Assembly (NCBI GenBank): GCA_009760855.2
Contig: WPIO01000011.1
Location: 7,962,001 to 8,026,000, forward strand
DNA: 64,000 nucleotides
Direction of reading: 5' to 3'
Source: Cristatella mucedo
Lineage: Eukaryota > Bryozoa > Phylactolaemata > Cristatellidae
Shown here: positions 22,991 to 35,779 of the stretch, piece by piece
Layout: every line of letters starts with the position of its first letter
Position numbering within the stretch: the stretch's first letter is position 1
Program-made: the position numbers and the translations under genes
The notes under the pieces: generated by a model
Told to the model about the DNA's origin: nothing
What the model saw: only the letters and a program-made list of their open reading frames with translations
Databases searched by the model: none

Positions 22991-23059
22991 CTGTACTTTA
23001 TCCTTCTATTAATGTCTAATCTGGTAATAGTTTTGAAACTTTTATTACACTAATAGCAG

Positions 23060-23800
23060 GTAAAATTGACAGTGGAGATAATGAGGTCATCAAATGCTAG
23101 GTTACTTTGAAATCTGAGGTTTTGCGTCTACATCTGTAATTCCACAAAGCCACAATGACTAAGTGAATGTAATGCAGGTGAGTTTTTTGTAGCGCAATTG
23201 AAGCCTTAGCCGCTTCCAATTTGCAGGAAGTAGCAGCAGCCTTTCTTCAACGGTTTAATGGGAAAGCCTGAAGCATTGCTAATTCGTAAGACTATGTGAG
23301 TGTGAAAGTTGCAGCTCAGAACAGCTGGAAGGAGGTTCCAAAGTTAGCAGCAATTAGAGTAGACGTCTTCGCGTCAGAAATTTGGAAGTGAGTTCCACAT
23401 TCTGTAATCTGTACAGTAAACGCTTCTTTCGTCAACGGTCATTAAGTACAGGAACTGAAAAGCTCATTTATTGTCCTTTTAGCATCTGAGGGCACGAGGC
23501 GGCAAAAAATGGTGCTGCAGTTCAGCTGGGTATGAATGAGCTGAGCCGTGGCATGCCTTGTTTGTCAGCCTAAGATTAGCCATGGAAGCACCTTTAGCAA
23601 AGGAGGCACATGCCCAAACCTCTCAGATTGATTAAGTTGCCGTGCAGCCCAATTTATTACCTGCTGGCCTAGCCAAAATAGAGCTGCAATAATCTGTGCC
23701 AGACAGATCAAGGAAACTAAGTCCAAGACACAGCCGCAGACAGTCTCTAATCTTCGACACAGATAGGACTTGATGTATATGCGATTAGGAAGTCATAACA
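23060..23800 (-). mobile_element. LINE-B fragment, diverged
   Basis: Counterpart of the 6.1-6.9 kb copy: TCTGTAATTCCACAAAGCCA, TTTGGAAGTGAGTTCCACAT and GTGCTGCAGTTCAGCTGGGT occur in the same order. Confidence 0.75.
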
Positions 23801-24890
23801 ATGAAACTTTCAATATTTAGACAGTTTTCAACGACGAATTCTGAACACACATTGGCAGTGACACAACGTCATCATCTATTCAAACGCAAAGTCATCTATT
23901 CTAACCATCAGTTTGGGCGTAATAGAACTAGCGGTTCCGTTTTATCATTGGTAACTTTCATGACATTTTCCGACGTCTAGGACCGAACGTTTTCGAGTCA
24001 AAATTCGGCTTATCGGGCGCTACGGCAGATGCCGACTGTTTAAATGACAAATACAGCTGAGTAACGTCAGTATTTAAGTGAGAGCCTATTCCGTGGGCTC
24101 AAATCAATTTTCCCAGGGGTTGAGTATAAATGAAGAACAACACCGAATGACCGAGGACTGACACTATTGGGAATCCGCAGCTGATTGGTCTGCTGGATTA
24201 AACCTGAACCCTTATCAGGATTATGAACTATCGAACAAAAAATATTTCAAATACGCCAGTGCCTCTGCTGTCAGACAGATTTTAGTTCGTAATCGTTCCA
24301 GTACGATCGTGATCAATAGTGCCGAAGGCCGCTGATGGATTTCGCAAAACTAGGGTAACGAAATTCCTGTCATAATTGCTGCACAAGATATTTGTCACTG
24401 ATCTCATGGAGGAGAGTGGTTTCATTGGAGCTCAGTCACTTGAATCTCGACAGGACTTGTTCTGGAAATTTATTTCTTTTAGGTTGCTATTTGCTGCCCT
24501 TTGGAATTATGTTTTCCAAGTATAATTGACAAGAAAGAAAGAAGAGATACTCAGCAACTGTATGCTCTGACATCTAAATCTAATAACCCTTTCTACGTAT
24601 CGGTAGTATGATAGCCGATCTGAAGACTTGACTACACACATGCTTGAGGAAGGTCAGAGATTGTGACTCAACAATTGCTTTAGTCCATCGAGGATCAACG
24701 GGTGTGATTTAAAACCCAAATCAAAGGGATTTAGCTCTTATGAAGCCCCGTAATTGATACTACTCAATTATCAATGGAACGATTGGGTGGAAAATTGGCA
24801 AAAAAGGGTACATAAGCAATGCTTTGCTATTGACATAGCTGTTATATTGACTTTCGGATGACTTGTAAAAGTAAGGCCAATTTTTTTTAC
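23800..24890. other. Unassigned sequence
   Basis: No repeat family or domain recognised. If the candidate exon at 24895-25067 is real, this is downstream intron on the minus strand. I searched by eye for a GPS cysteine/tryptophan motif and did not find one. Confidence 0.35.
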
Positions 24891-24894
24891 AAAC

Positions 24895-25067
24895 TTGCAG
24901 TCTAAATGGGCATCTTGCTAAGTCAAAAGATTTATTACTAAACACGGTAAAAAATATGCCGAATTCCTCGGAAGTTGTGGCATGCATATTTATGTCGCCT
25001 AATCTTAAAGCAGAAGCAAATAATGTATTTGAAATAAATACACTCGGAAGCTTAAAGACGGATGCAG
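24895..25067 (-). CDS. Candidate exon, possibly GAIN-like
   Basis: Minus-strand frame of 57 codons between a fair acceptor (ATTTACGTAATACAG) and a weak donor (CAA|GTTTGT). It encodes SVFKLPSVFISNTLF followed about 20 residues later by GIFFTVFSNKSF. That spacing resembles the strands of a GAIN domain from adhesion GPCRs or polycystin-like proteins, but the resemblance is loose and no GPS motif follows. The 3' end of a LINE-A copy lies within 40 bases upstream. It may be chance. Confidence 0.25.
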
Positions 25068-25099
25068 CTGTATTACGTAAATATACAATGAACATAAGC

Positions 25100-26840
25100 T
25101 TTATTATTAATAATAATAACAATGTACTTGATAAAGCACTCTCAGAGAGCTCAATCTCTCGCTAGGCGATTTACATTTGCTGCAAAGGGAAACACATTTA
25201 AATGGTGAGGAATAGCATGCTTAATAAACAACATGAATGATATGGTTAGGGGTGACATGCACAGGGTCAGCATGCTAATGTGGTTAGTGGCGGCATGCAC
25301 AGTGTCAGCACGCATATGCACATAAAGGACGGATCACATGGACCCACTTAATGCTGTCATAAATAAGTGTGTTTTTAAGTTTTTTTAAATGTGGTCAAGT
25401 CAGGGGATGTTCTGACGCAGGTCGGGAGGGAGTTCCAGGCTTTGGGAGCATATGAACTAAATGCACGGTCTCCACAGGATTTGAGGTTTGAACGAGGTGT
25501 TGGTAAACTGTTGGATTCCGAAAATCGGGTGGAACGATGCTTGGTCTGGTTGGGGAGTAGATCTGAAAGATAATCTGGAGCCGAAGAATGAAGTGACCTA
25601 AGAGTGAGCGACGAAACCTTGACGTCGATCCATTGCTTGACTGGTAGCCAATGCAGGTCGGCGAGAAGTGGTGTGATGTGGCTAATGAGAAGCTCAAGAC
25701 AGACAAGTCTAGCTGCAAAATTTTGCACCAGCTGTAATCGCCTGATTGCACCTGCCGGTTGGCCAGCAAGCAGTGAGTTATAAAAGTCAAGACGAGATTT
25801 CATAAATTCATGCACCAACCTAAACGTGATATCCTTATCTAAACAAGCCCGATTTTTAGCGACGTTATGTAGGTTATGTAGCTGAAAGTAGGCAGATTTT
25901 ACTGAGGAGCTGATGTGGTCGTATAGCGAGAGGCCACTTTGTAACATGACACCTCGATTTCGAGCTGATTCAACTGAAGATATGCTGGCAGAGCCAATTT
26001 TGAGTGTCAGCCTTTGCAATTTCCGAATCACACTGGGTTTGCCCATAACTAGCAAGTTAGTTTTATCATCGTTTAGTTTTAGAAAATTTGCAGCCATCCA
26101 CGTGCGGATGTCATCAATGCATGCAGCAAGTGAGTTGAGAAAATTTGAGGTGCTTGAAGGCTGGGAGGGATCAAATCAAAGGTACAACTGAGTGTCATCT
26201 GAATAGAAGTGAAAGCCTAGATTGTGCTTGGCAATCACATCGGCGAGAGGGAGAGTATAATCCGTGAAAAGAACCGGATCTAGTATGGAGCACTGAGGTA
26301 TCCCATAATTCAAAGGTACCTCGGATGATCATTGTCCATTCATGTCAATACTCTTGAGTCTCCCACTGAGATATGACCTGAACCATTGCAGAGCAGTGCC
26401 ATTGATGCCCAGGTGAGATTAGAGGCTTTCTAAAAGAACTTTGTGATCGATAGTATCAAAAGCTGCCGAAAGATCATGAAAAACAAGCAGACATACTTCA
26501 CCTAGGTTTGCATTTCTAAGTAGGTCATTGTAAACCCTAAGCAATGCCGATTCCGTGGAGTGATTAACTTTGAAGCCAGACTGGAACTTACTAGCAAGGT
26601 TTGATGTTTCAATATATGAGTTCAGCTAGTCCGCCATGACCCGTTCCAATGTCCTTGATAGGAATGGTAGAGGGGAGATTGGTTGGTAGTTGCTCAAGTT
26701 CCCTTGGTCTAGTGTCGGTTTCTTGAGACGTAGCCCGACTACAGCTTTTTTGAAAAATGCTGGGACATGACCTGAGCCTAATGACGTATTAAAGATGTTA
26801 GTTACGCATGGCAGCAGCAGATTTGTAATGCAATGCAAGC
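25100..26840 (-). mobile_element. LINE-A, best preserved copy
   Basis: The 240-codon minus frame 25375-26097 covers ORF2 from NFLKLNDDKTNLLVMGKPS, just after the RT catalytic region, through SRLDFYNSLLAGQPAGAIRR and LLADLHWLPVKQWID to WNSLPTCVRTSPDLTTFKK. RT sequence continues to 26840 (frame 26626-26838 ends FLSRTLERVMAD in sense order). The (TAA)n tail is at 25100-25120. The copy is 5' truncated, has stops in the RT part and is not competent. Confidence 0.9.
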
Positions 26841-26844
26841 CGAG

Positions 26845-27835
26845 ACAAGCTTAGATTCCAAATTTCATGTCCCTGGGATTGAAAATAGCTAAGCTGTAGA
26901 ATTTATCAGTTACCACTGACCGCTATTGGGAAAACATTCTTCAAGACAAATTATGCTTAAGCTTAAAAATTATGACTGCAAAGTCCAAATTACTCAGTTT
27001 ATCATCGTAAAGTTTTGAAGAACATACCAAGGAGCGAAGAAATCCAATTTCACCTCAATCACACCATTATAAGCCTACCTGTGACATTTGCTAGACACGT
27101 GAGAAGTAGGCACCTCTTCATAAAAATAAGTCTTTATACTAACGTCAAATATGCATGAGAGACCGTTCAAACGACTTGTAAGAGAACGCATTTACAAATT
27201 CTGAATTTCATGTTGATCGGCTCACTATTATTGGAGGTTAGGCATCAAGAGACAACGGGAGATACAAGTGGTTTTTGCTAGGGTGTAAATGTGAATTTTG
27301 AAGTCTACTGCAATCATTTTTGGCCTATGACACGCAAATATTTTGGTTGGGAACTCCAAAAAGACTTCCATAAACAAGGTTAGACAGAAGGAGGTGGGTG
27401 GATCACAACTGTATTGTGAGAGGCGCGGTCTTCGATTGGGTCACGATAACAACTGATTCAAACAACGGCAAATTGTTGTGTGAGCGTGTCTATAGTGGCG
27501 GCTGTTCTAGTGGGAGTATCGCGGAGACACAACAGGTGAACTTGTGCACTAAGCGAGACTCTCTTTTATTACTCTCAAAGGGCACATACATGGCCGCCCA
27601 ATCGATTGCAGCTGACGACACGAAATATAACCTGCATTAGTGGCCCGACGCTCCACTGACTGCCTCAATAGCTTACCTATTGGCCGCAGGTGAGCATTGG
27701 TGTCAGGCAATTCACTAATTACAGCAGAAGCCACAGGCTCACATAACACAATGCAAACGGCCACAGGTTTTGTTGCCAAACAATTTACGAGCGACAATAA
27801 CAAACCCACCAACCGCCTTGTCGGATTGCCTGTAA
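26845..27835. other. Unassigned sequence
   Basis: No repeat recognised. A possible small minus-strand exon ends at CACAG|GTAGGC near 27085, but it has no domain and is not listed as coding. Confidence 0.3.
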
Positions 27836-27839
27836 TAAA

Positions 27840-29450
27840 ATAATGAAAACAATAATAAAAATAATAGTAATAATGCAATTTATAAATGCCCTCAGAAAAC
27901 TCAATCTCTTTCTAGGTGCTTTACATTTGCAGCAAAGAGAAATGCAATTGAATGGTGAATAATATCATGCTTGATAAACAACATGAATTACATGGTTAGG
28001 GGTGACATGCACAGCGTCAGCATGCAAATGTGGTTAGTGGCAGCATGCAGTGTCAGCACGCATAAGCACACGAAGGACGAATCACAGGGACCCACTAAAT
28101 GCTGTCCTAAATACATGTGCTTTTTAGTTCTTTTTAAATGTGGTCAAGTCAGGGGATGTTCTGACGCAGGTCGGGAGGGAGTTCCAGGCTTTGGGAGCAT
28201 ATGAACTAAATGCACGGTCTCCAAAGGATTTAAGGTTTGTATGAGGTATTTCTAGACTGTTGGATTCCGAAAAGCGGGTGGTACGATGCTTAGCCTGATG
28301 GTGTAGTATATCTGACAGATAGGCTGGAGCCATAGAATGAAGGGACCTAAAAGTGAGGGACAAAACCTTGAAGTCAATCCGTTGCTTGACTGGTAGCCAG
28401 TGCAGGTTGGCGAGAAGTGGAGTAATGTGGCAACTGCGACGCTCACGACAGACAAGCCTAGCTGCAGGTTCGTTCGAGGTATTGGTAAACTTTTGGATTC
28501 TTAAAAGCGGGTGGTACGTAATTGGCCTGGTGGGGGAAGTAGATCTGACAGATAGGCTGGAGCCGAAGAATGAAGTGACCTAAAAGTAAGCGACAAAACC
28601 TTGAAGTCAATCCGTTGCTTGACTGGCAGCCAGTGCAGGTCGGCGAGAAGTGGTGTGATGTGGCAACTGGGATACTCACGACAGACAAGCCTACCTGGGG
28701 AGTTATGCATTAGCTGCAATCGCCGGATCGCACATGCCGTCAGGCCAGCAAGCAGGGAGTTGCAGAAGTCGAGACGAGATGTCACGAATGCATGGACCAA
28801 GTAAGACGTGATATCCTTATCTAAACAAGCCCGAATTTTAGCAATGTTATGTAGCTTAAAGTTGGCAGGCTTCACAGTGGACCTGATGTGGTCGTCTAAC
28901 GAGAGGTCACTTTGGAACATGACACCTCAATTTTGAGCTGATTCAACAAGAGATATGCTGGCAGAGCCAATGTTGAGCGTCAGCCTTTCCACTTTCTGAA
29001 TCTCACTGGGTTTGCCCATTAATAGTAAGTTAGTTTTATCATCGTTTAGTTTTAGAAAATTTGCTGTAGTCCATGTGTGGATGTCATCAATACATGCAGC
29101 AAGTGAGTTGCCAGAATTCGAGGTGCTCGAAGGCTGGAGGGATCAAAGCAAAGGTACTACTGAACCTCGGTGGGATGGTCTGGGCCACCAGAGCAGGGTG
29201 TCAGCCACGTCTCTGACAGCAGAAATGCATCAAGCTTCTCTTGGCAAGCCTGATCGCAGATAAACCATTCATTGGTTGCTTGCATGTGGAAGTTTAATAG
29301 GCGGATTTTTAGAGGCTGTCAATGGCTGTGGGTGGTTGACAAGAATTAGTGGGGCTGAAGAATTTTTAGCATTTTCCAGTTAGCTGTCACTTTAGGTCAG
29401 GACAGAAGTTTCATTTAAAAGGTGGTTTAATATTCTTAAGCTAACTAATA
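27840..29450 (-). mobile_element. LINE-A copy with internal tandem duplication
   Basis: 3' tail at about 27855-27880, ORF2 C-terminus at 28124-28363, then the segment from about 28232 to 28465 is repeated at 28466-28700. After 29150 the sequence jumps to the endonuclease domain: the minus strand encodes LDAFLLSETWL near 29200, matching the EN motif with the catalytic glutamate. The RT domain between them is missing. Confidence 0.85.
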
Positions 29451-29809
29451 ACTGCTAATGCCGATACGGTGGCTTGCATAAAGGCGGTATGTAGCTGGAC
29501 AGGCAGATACCGAGCCAACGAGTTTATAGTAACCTTAGTAACCGCCGACGGTGGATTTTTTATATCAGGCTGATGCAAGGCTGGCGAGTTTTTGTCACCA
29601 CCAGTGCTAAACTGCGCTTTCAACTTAGGTATCGTAGGGTTTAATAACCGAGTGGTTGATCGGGTGAACACACGATGCAGGTAGGTTTGTAGTGACCCGC
29701 CGAAGATGGTCCACTTTTTGGTATTGCAACGGCCGCGCCAGCTAAACTAGCCGGATTATGGGTGACAATCGTTATTCACGACAATTGCATAATGCGATAC
29801 TTTATTGCC

Positions 29810-30850
29810 GAGGCCTATAAAAGCAGGCACCATGAGAAAGACAGGCAGTTTGATTCCAAATTCGGTATCGGCATTGGAGCTGATTGGAGCTCTAGACCGC
29901 AGGAGTGGTTGGAGTGCAAAGCTGTAGATATATATTGATACGCTGATATATAACCATCCTGCGCTGGTATAGAGACTAATACACAGAATAGGCTTGGTCG
30001 GCTTGGACGACTGTCGTGTGAGGTGTCACCGGCCTGGCAGGGGCCAGACATGTAAGCCTACCGCGATATACCAATGACGCCATGTAACATGGACTTTTTA
30101 AAGACCTGACGTTCACCGGATAGGTCATAGTTTTGGCAGCTCTGCATCTCGCCCAGTTATACATCTTCATGAGTGTCGGCCGTCAGGAGCCCACGCAAAG
30201 CAATGAGGGCTCGACGCTCGAGCCTAAGGATAAACACGCTCGCTGTTATGGCTAGTACGTGTATACTCGGCGTTCCTCTGTAGTGCGCTAGCTCGTAGTC
30301 CCCCTCAGTGAGCTGGAGCCATCGGCGAGCTGAGATGTACTGCGTCAGTAGTTTTCCGTTACGCAAAACCTCTCCGGCTGACCCAAGCTGACCTCGTGTA
30401 TCCTGCGTCTCTCACAGTAGCCTAATTCGCCTAGGGCCCATCGATAGTTCCGTTACGTTCCCCTGTTGTTGTTGGCGCATGCGATATTGGTACTAAGTGG
30501 TCTAATCTAAGTGGCGCTCGTTTTGCCCGCTGCTAAGTGACGTAGCGAACCGGCGGCGGCATGGCAGTAGCCGGAAGTAGCCGAACCCCAAGTTTCGGTT
30601 ATGCACTGGTCCATGCTATGGATACGGACTTGATATGCTAAGGTATGAGCGCTCTCGGTCGCTGCCGCGTTCACGCTACTATCGGCATGCGTGCATGCAC
30701 TGACGCGGTACCTAAAACTAGCTAGCCGTGCTGCATGTTTCAGGCGCAACCACTATTCGTCTGGTGGCGGCTGAGACTCGCACCGTTACGAGCTCTGTTT
30801 TCACGAACCGTTCTGACCGGACGCGGAAGTCGCGCACCATGCTTATAGCA
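29810..30850 (+). mobile_element. Probable 5' LTR of a Ty3/Gypsy element, interrupted
   Basis: Two blocks match the LTR-like sequence at 35.8-36.3 kb: about 29810-29935 (CATTGGAGCTGATTGGAGCT) and 30600-30850 (GATACGGACTTGATATGC, TTTCAGGCGCAACCACTATT). The unrelated stretch between them holds a minus-strand pol relic. A TTGGTGTCAGAATC sequence directly follows at 30851, as after the 5' LTR of many Gypsy-type elements, where it forms the primer-binding site. Confidence 0.6.
30170..30420 (-). mobile_element. Gypsy RNase H relic, opposite strand
   Basis: The minus frame contains RRWLQLTEGDYELAHYRGTP, which fits the pattern R-W-L-x-x-L-x-x-Y-D-[FY]-E-x-x-x-R-x-G found at the RNase H end of Gypsy pol proteins, followed by a decayed counterpart of V-x-A-D-A-L-S. 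It sits inside the split LTR. Confidence 0.45.
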
Positions 30851-32500
30851 TTGGTGTCAGAATCTAGGCAAAATTTAGCATTCTGCGCTCATGTTTCGGT
30901 TGGCTTTGAAGCCACCTGCACCAGGTAAGAGGGCCAACATAGCTATACCTAGCTGTGACTACTCGGTAAAGAGATTTGTCGTAACTAATTTTGATTTCGC
31001 TGTCGCCTTAAACGGCCGGCCCGAAGCTCTGGTTCCGCATCTCGATACCACTTTAAAGGGTTCCGCAAAAGAAGTGTCAGACGAGTTGTCTTTTCATATT
31101 TCAGAAGCTACGGGAAGTTGGCTCATATACTGTAGGCACGCTTCAGGCGTGAAGCTAACGTAAACCAGTATAGGGGAGAGCTGTTAAGAAGAATGCGGAG
31201 ATTCGGTTAGAAGGCGGAAGGACGAGACAGTGAGCCAGCTGGCGCTCTGTATAGAGACGAAACCAACAAAAGGTTCACCGATCAGCCGAAGAAAATGCAC
31301 GCTTCTCCGGCTTTCTTTGTACGAGCCTTGAACGACCGAGTTTCCGGATTATTGCATGTCGTTGGAAAACCCCAAATGTGCGGAGAGGCGTCGGAGAGAG
31401 GACTCAAATTTAAGGACAGCTGCAGAGGTTACGGGTTTAATATTAAGAGAGGTGATGAAATTACCAATCGGTGAGAAAAGAATGGTGGTGTAGTGATGTA
31501 CTAATCAGATGTATTATGTTGCCCATAGAGTAGAGGCTCAAGACAGAAAGCCGCAGAATTTGTGCTTTAATCGCATTTAAGTAGGGCACTTTCGGGGGGG
31601 GGGGGATTTAGAGTTCGTGGGAGATTTTCCGTTCAGTCACTAATGAGAGAGATAATCTAGAACGCCATGATCCTACCTTTACGTCACGGAAGACTACTTC
31701 TCTTAGCTTAGAATGCGGTAAAGCTAGTCATTTTAGGAGATAATGTCCGCATCTAAATTCGTGTCGTGGGGATGACAGCAATAGATGTGAGGTAAACAAT
31801 CGTAGTTTGATGTCAGGGGACAGACAAGTATTGAGGATGTGCCAGTTCCACCATCACGAGCATGCAGATACGCCCGATTGAATGCCCTGTTGGCGTAGGG
31901 GAAAACTGATGAGAAGAAATCCCGGATGGTGTTTGACACCTGCCTAGATTTACCGTTTGCTTGTGCTTATTTCAGGAGCCCTGAAGGAATGACCGTTGCC
32001 TCGAAGTGTGTTTTTGGTGTCACTGGATACTGCACTCAGAAGTGGGGCCCTAAAGAGGTTAACTAGTGTATCAGTAGCAACAACAAATGCCATCAGTTTT
32101 TGTATAGTCGAATGAATGGCACGTGCATCATGGTTATAGATTACCTTGTGCCCAGGAGAACTAGAGGACCTGTTGGAAATGCGTTTGCAAGTCGACGGGC
32201 GTCTTATCGGTCTAGAGGTCAATGAGGCGGAAAGTAGCTGTGTTTGAAATCTGCACTCAGTAATTATAATTATACTAGCTTGATAAGAGCTCTGTGGTAT
32301 ATGACCAATCAAGTGCCAGAGGGGTGCCACGCGGCTTAGTAGAGGGTGAGAGGGCTTCTAGAGTTGGCACGCGGTTCTATTTCGTGACGGAGTTTGATAG
32401 CTGCTAGACAGGAAACGGCGCTGATGATATCAGTTAATGTTTGTTAAGAATCGCGAGGTCTCAGAACGTGAGTGATTATTGGAGCGTGTATTGAAGCACA
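30851..32500 (+). mobile_element. Gypsy internal region, 5' part
   Basis: From the putative primer-binding site to the start of recognisable pol. A 90-codon frame at 30891-31163 may be a gag remnant, but I recognise no motif. A run of ten G lies near 31597. Confidence 0.4.
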
Positions 32501-32739
32501 TTAAGGCGACGCCGCCACAATTACAATCATCGATGTTGCCGATAACCTTGGAGACCTGTATCGTAGAAGTACTGCTCCGTTAACAGTAAAAGAATCCTCT
32601 GGTGATAGGAGCTTTGTTGTGCGTTATGCACACGTATTTTCGTCTGATGACCATGACTTGAGATCCACTGATCTGGTAGAGCGCAATATTAATACAAGCA
32701 ACAGTGCACCAATCAGGCAACGCCCTTGATGCATCGTAC

Positions 32740-33270
32740 TGGAACACAGAAAAGAGATCTAGAAAGTCATAGACGATTTCGTGAAACATTTGGTTGTGGA
32801 AAAATCATCTAGTCCCTGGTCCTCTCCAGTGGCGTTAGTTAATAAAAAAGATGACACTGCGAGATGATGTCCTGACTGTAGGGTGGTTCATAAGATAACG
32901 GAGAAAAATTCGTACCATTGGCCACGGATTGACGATACCCAAGATGGGCTGCCAGGCGCTAAATGGTTCCATACACTCAATCTGAAAGATCGAGTCATCA
33001 AATGAAAAGGCCGAGGAAGATAGACTAAAAACGGCGTTTTCTCGTATGTGTAAAGGCTCTGATGATGAACGGTCTTGCCTTCTGGTTTGTTCAATGCACG
33101 AGCCGCATTTGAGTGGCTAATGGTGAGAGCCTTAGAAGGTCTCCCTGGGAGGACGTGATTCTGATTTCGGCTCTGATTTATTTGGATGACGTGATTATTT
33201 TTGGTCAACCATTTAAGCTGGAATTGGAGAGGTTGCTTGTAGTACTTGACTGCCTTAGGCTTGCAAAGTT
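32740..33270 (+). pseudogene. Gypsy reverse transcriptase, decayed
   Basis: Plus-strand reading in broken frames gives SSPWSSPVALVNKKDD near 32810, a counterpart of Y-x-x-P-R-I-D-D near 32920, FNARAAFEWLM near 33095 and IYLDDVIIFGQPF at about 33176-33214. The catalytic motif is YLDDV at 33179-33193, typical of Ty3/Gypsy elements. Several stops and frameshifts interrupt it, so it is a dead copy of a retrotransposon polymerase. Confidence 0.88.
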
Positions 33271-33564
33271 AAAATTACGCCAAGTACGAGAAGTGTCACC
33301 ACCACTAAAGGGCAGTGAAGATATTAGGGTATGTTTTAGGAGTATCGGGGGAGTGCAAAGACTGGTCCGAATAACGTAGCGGACTAACCGGAGCTGATTG
33401 ATGCAGGACAGGTGCCTAGCTTTCTAGGTTTAAGCACTGTGCGGGGTTTGGAGAAGGAGTTTGATTTCATAGCTTCACCCTTTTGTCAGCTTACGGTAAA
33501 CGCTGTAAGGTTTGAATATTCAGCAGAAGCTAATGCCGGATTAAAGTAACGGAAATAAGCATTG

Positions 33565-33775
33565 GCGACCGTGCCTCTGCTGAAGTTTCCGGACCCCACA
33601 GTTCCTTATATGTGTGTTCCTTATATGCTGGACTGTGACGCCAGCAACCGAAGGATAGGTTGAGTGGGGTCCCAGTCTAGCGAAGTGCATTAGCCAGCTG
33701 TGGCATATTTCAGTAAGGTCCTAAGTGGTGAAGATTTGTTAGCCATTGAACAAAGTCAGGAAATTTCCATCCGCA
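33565..33775 (+). pseudogene. Gypsy RNase H, decayed
   Basis: Plus-strand reading gives KFPDPTVPYM, then LDCDASNRRIG, with the L-x-x-D-A-S signature of Gypsy RNase H, then AVAYFSKVLSGED, the usual A-Y-x-S-x-x-L segment. Stops occur between these pieces. It follows the RT in the normal pol order. Confidence 0.75.
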
Positions 33776-33883
33776 AGTTTATTGAGCTAGTTTCACTATC
33801 CACACTAACCATGGCACTACTAAATGGCTTCACATCCTAAACGACACAGAGGGTTAACTTGCTAGCTGGGCTGTAAATTAGTT

Positions 33884-34529
33884 CAGTCGTCCCTCGCCAC
33901 TTCTTGCTTTAACTTTCGCGACTTCACTCTATCGTAGTTTTTTCCAATGTCTTCATTAAAAAGTTGATGGAGATGTTGAAAATGATACAGCACGCGCTCG
34001 GTTGTTTTAGTCAATTACACACCTCTGCATCACCATTAAAATTTAAAATGCTATAAATATGGATTGTTAGTCTATTTATTTGAGCTACCTCACAAATCCT
34101 TCATTGTCATAAGCAACCTCATTAAGAGCAGCAACCTTGATCTCCTTTGCCGTGCAGTGAACCTCTTCATCATCATCGTGAAACAAATGGCACTATTTTC
34201 ATAAGTTCGTCGTTGTGTGTAAAAACTGCTTGTGCGTAATTAAATTTACACTACCAAGAAAATGGTATTTGTAACTTCTAGTACTTCATATTATCCCTTA
34301 CTTTGTCTAATATATTGGGTAATACGGGTGTAATGGTGACTAAAAGGGCGTTATTTCATGTCCAGAGGTCTTTAATAACGTTAAAACTAAATTAGAGGGT
34401 CGTGAACAGGTTTGCTATGCTCTAGTTACAAAAACATTTGATTTATGAATATAGAATCGTGCTTCACGGAAATTCACCGATCACGGCAGAGTCTGAAACA
34501 GATTAGCCACGATACACGAGCGACGACTG
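33884..34529. mobile_element. Tigger/pogo-like non-autonomous DNA transposon, nested
   Basis: Begins CAGTCGTCCCTCGCCAC and ends CGAGCGACGACTG, imperfect inverted repeats typical of Tigger/pogo elements, followed by TA. Near the start it has TCGCGACTTCACTCTATCG. At about 646 bases it is too short for a transposase and has no long frame. It lies within the Gypsy element, so it is the younger insertion. A second copy is at 49993-50535. Confidence 0.85.
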
Positions 34530-35770
34530 TATAGGTGCAGTAACAGAGATGAAGCCTAGTTTGCTGAAATCGGGAAGCTCTATATACGGCTTGAGAAGCC
34601 TGGGATAATAGTTTTACGCGAGAGCATAGAAATTGCTGCTGATCACATGTGAGTGTCTGGTACCTTAGCTTTCACTGAGAATTAATGGTTGCGACGAGGT
34701 CGTTCTTCCTAAGCTGGTTGTTGCCGCTGTGAAACACACAACTGTTGAAACTTGCTTCGAGATTGCTACCGTTCGAACTGTTGTTGTGGACTGCTGCTCT
34801 GACGCTAGACGAGCGGTTTTCTCTCACTGTGAGCCTACTGCAGAGGATTTCTGCACTACAAGTAATCTGATTGCAGCCAAGCCTTTCTACATGCCAGACG
34901 AGGAGCTGCGCTTTGGCAATGTTCAGTGAAGGGAAAATTCCATGCGATGCATGCCGCTGCCACACGGCGATGGAGAGGACTACTAGTCAACGTCGACAGA
35001 CTTTCGTTTCGCTGGCCACTACTCTTCGCATGCTTTCCGACTTGAGGAACATTCTTCTTTTCTCGCCTGTAACAGCATCTGTGACTTCTTCTGTGATAAT
35101 TTAGCTGACTTGACCACCTGACGAATGCAATTTGTCATCATTTTCGATTACGTGAATGTCAATCGACCTCGAGCGGTACGATCGTGAAATGGCTGCTGAA
35201 TCGGCGTGTGGTAAAAGCAAATGCATTTGACTCTTTACTAATTGGCAGTAATTTAACTTTTCACTGCATTTCAAATGTCTTGCATGGAGTGCATGCTTCC
35301 ATAAAAAGTTGAACACCGGGCATTGTCTGTCGTACACGGTAGAATGTTTATCTAAATTTAAGACAGACAAGACTGGACTGGTGAGGCAACGACAGTGCTA
35401 AGCGTGACACGACGAATCCGAAAATGGGTGGCAAAATGGTGCTGAGAGGTCTGTTCTTCCCTGTGTTATGTGTACTAATATTGTTCTAGTATAAGATTGT
35501 TTACGGTGTTTATAAGATTGCTCTACGGCTAAAGGTGCTAAACCGTCTCCAGCCAAAAGAAGGGCTGCCGACCAGAATGTGTGAAAAGCCGAGGGTTCTG
35601 TAGGGCGCTTTAAAGTCCATCTCGTTGGTGGGACGACTAGTGGCGAGGAAGACGAAGATAAGACAGCCAGAGCCACAGGTTAGAAGAATACGCCCCGGAT
35701 ATTCTTGGTAGCAGATCGTTTTAGAGCCTGAGCGGGTTGGCGAAGCCGAACGTGGATACCTACCATAGCT
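34530..35770 (+). mobile_element. Gypsy internal region, 3' part, unresolved
   Basis: Between the transposon and the LTR. Short frames (plus 34729-34929; minus 34672-34965 and 35101-35370) show no motif; integrase was not recognised. Confidence 0.35.
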
Positions 35771-35779
35771 GGTTATTGG

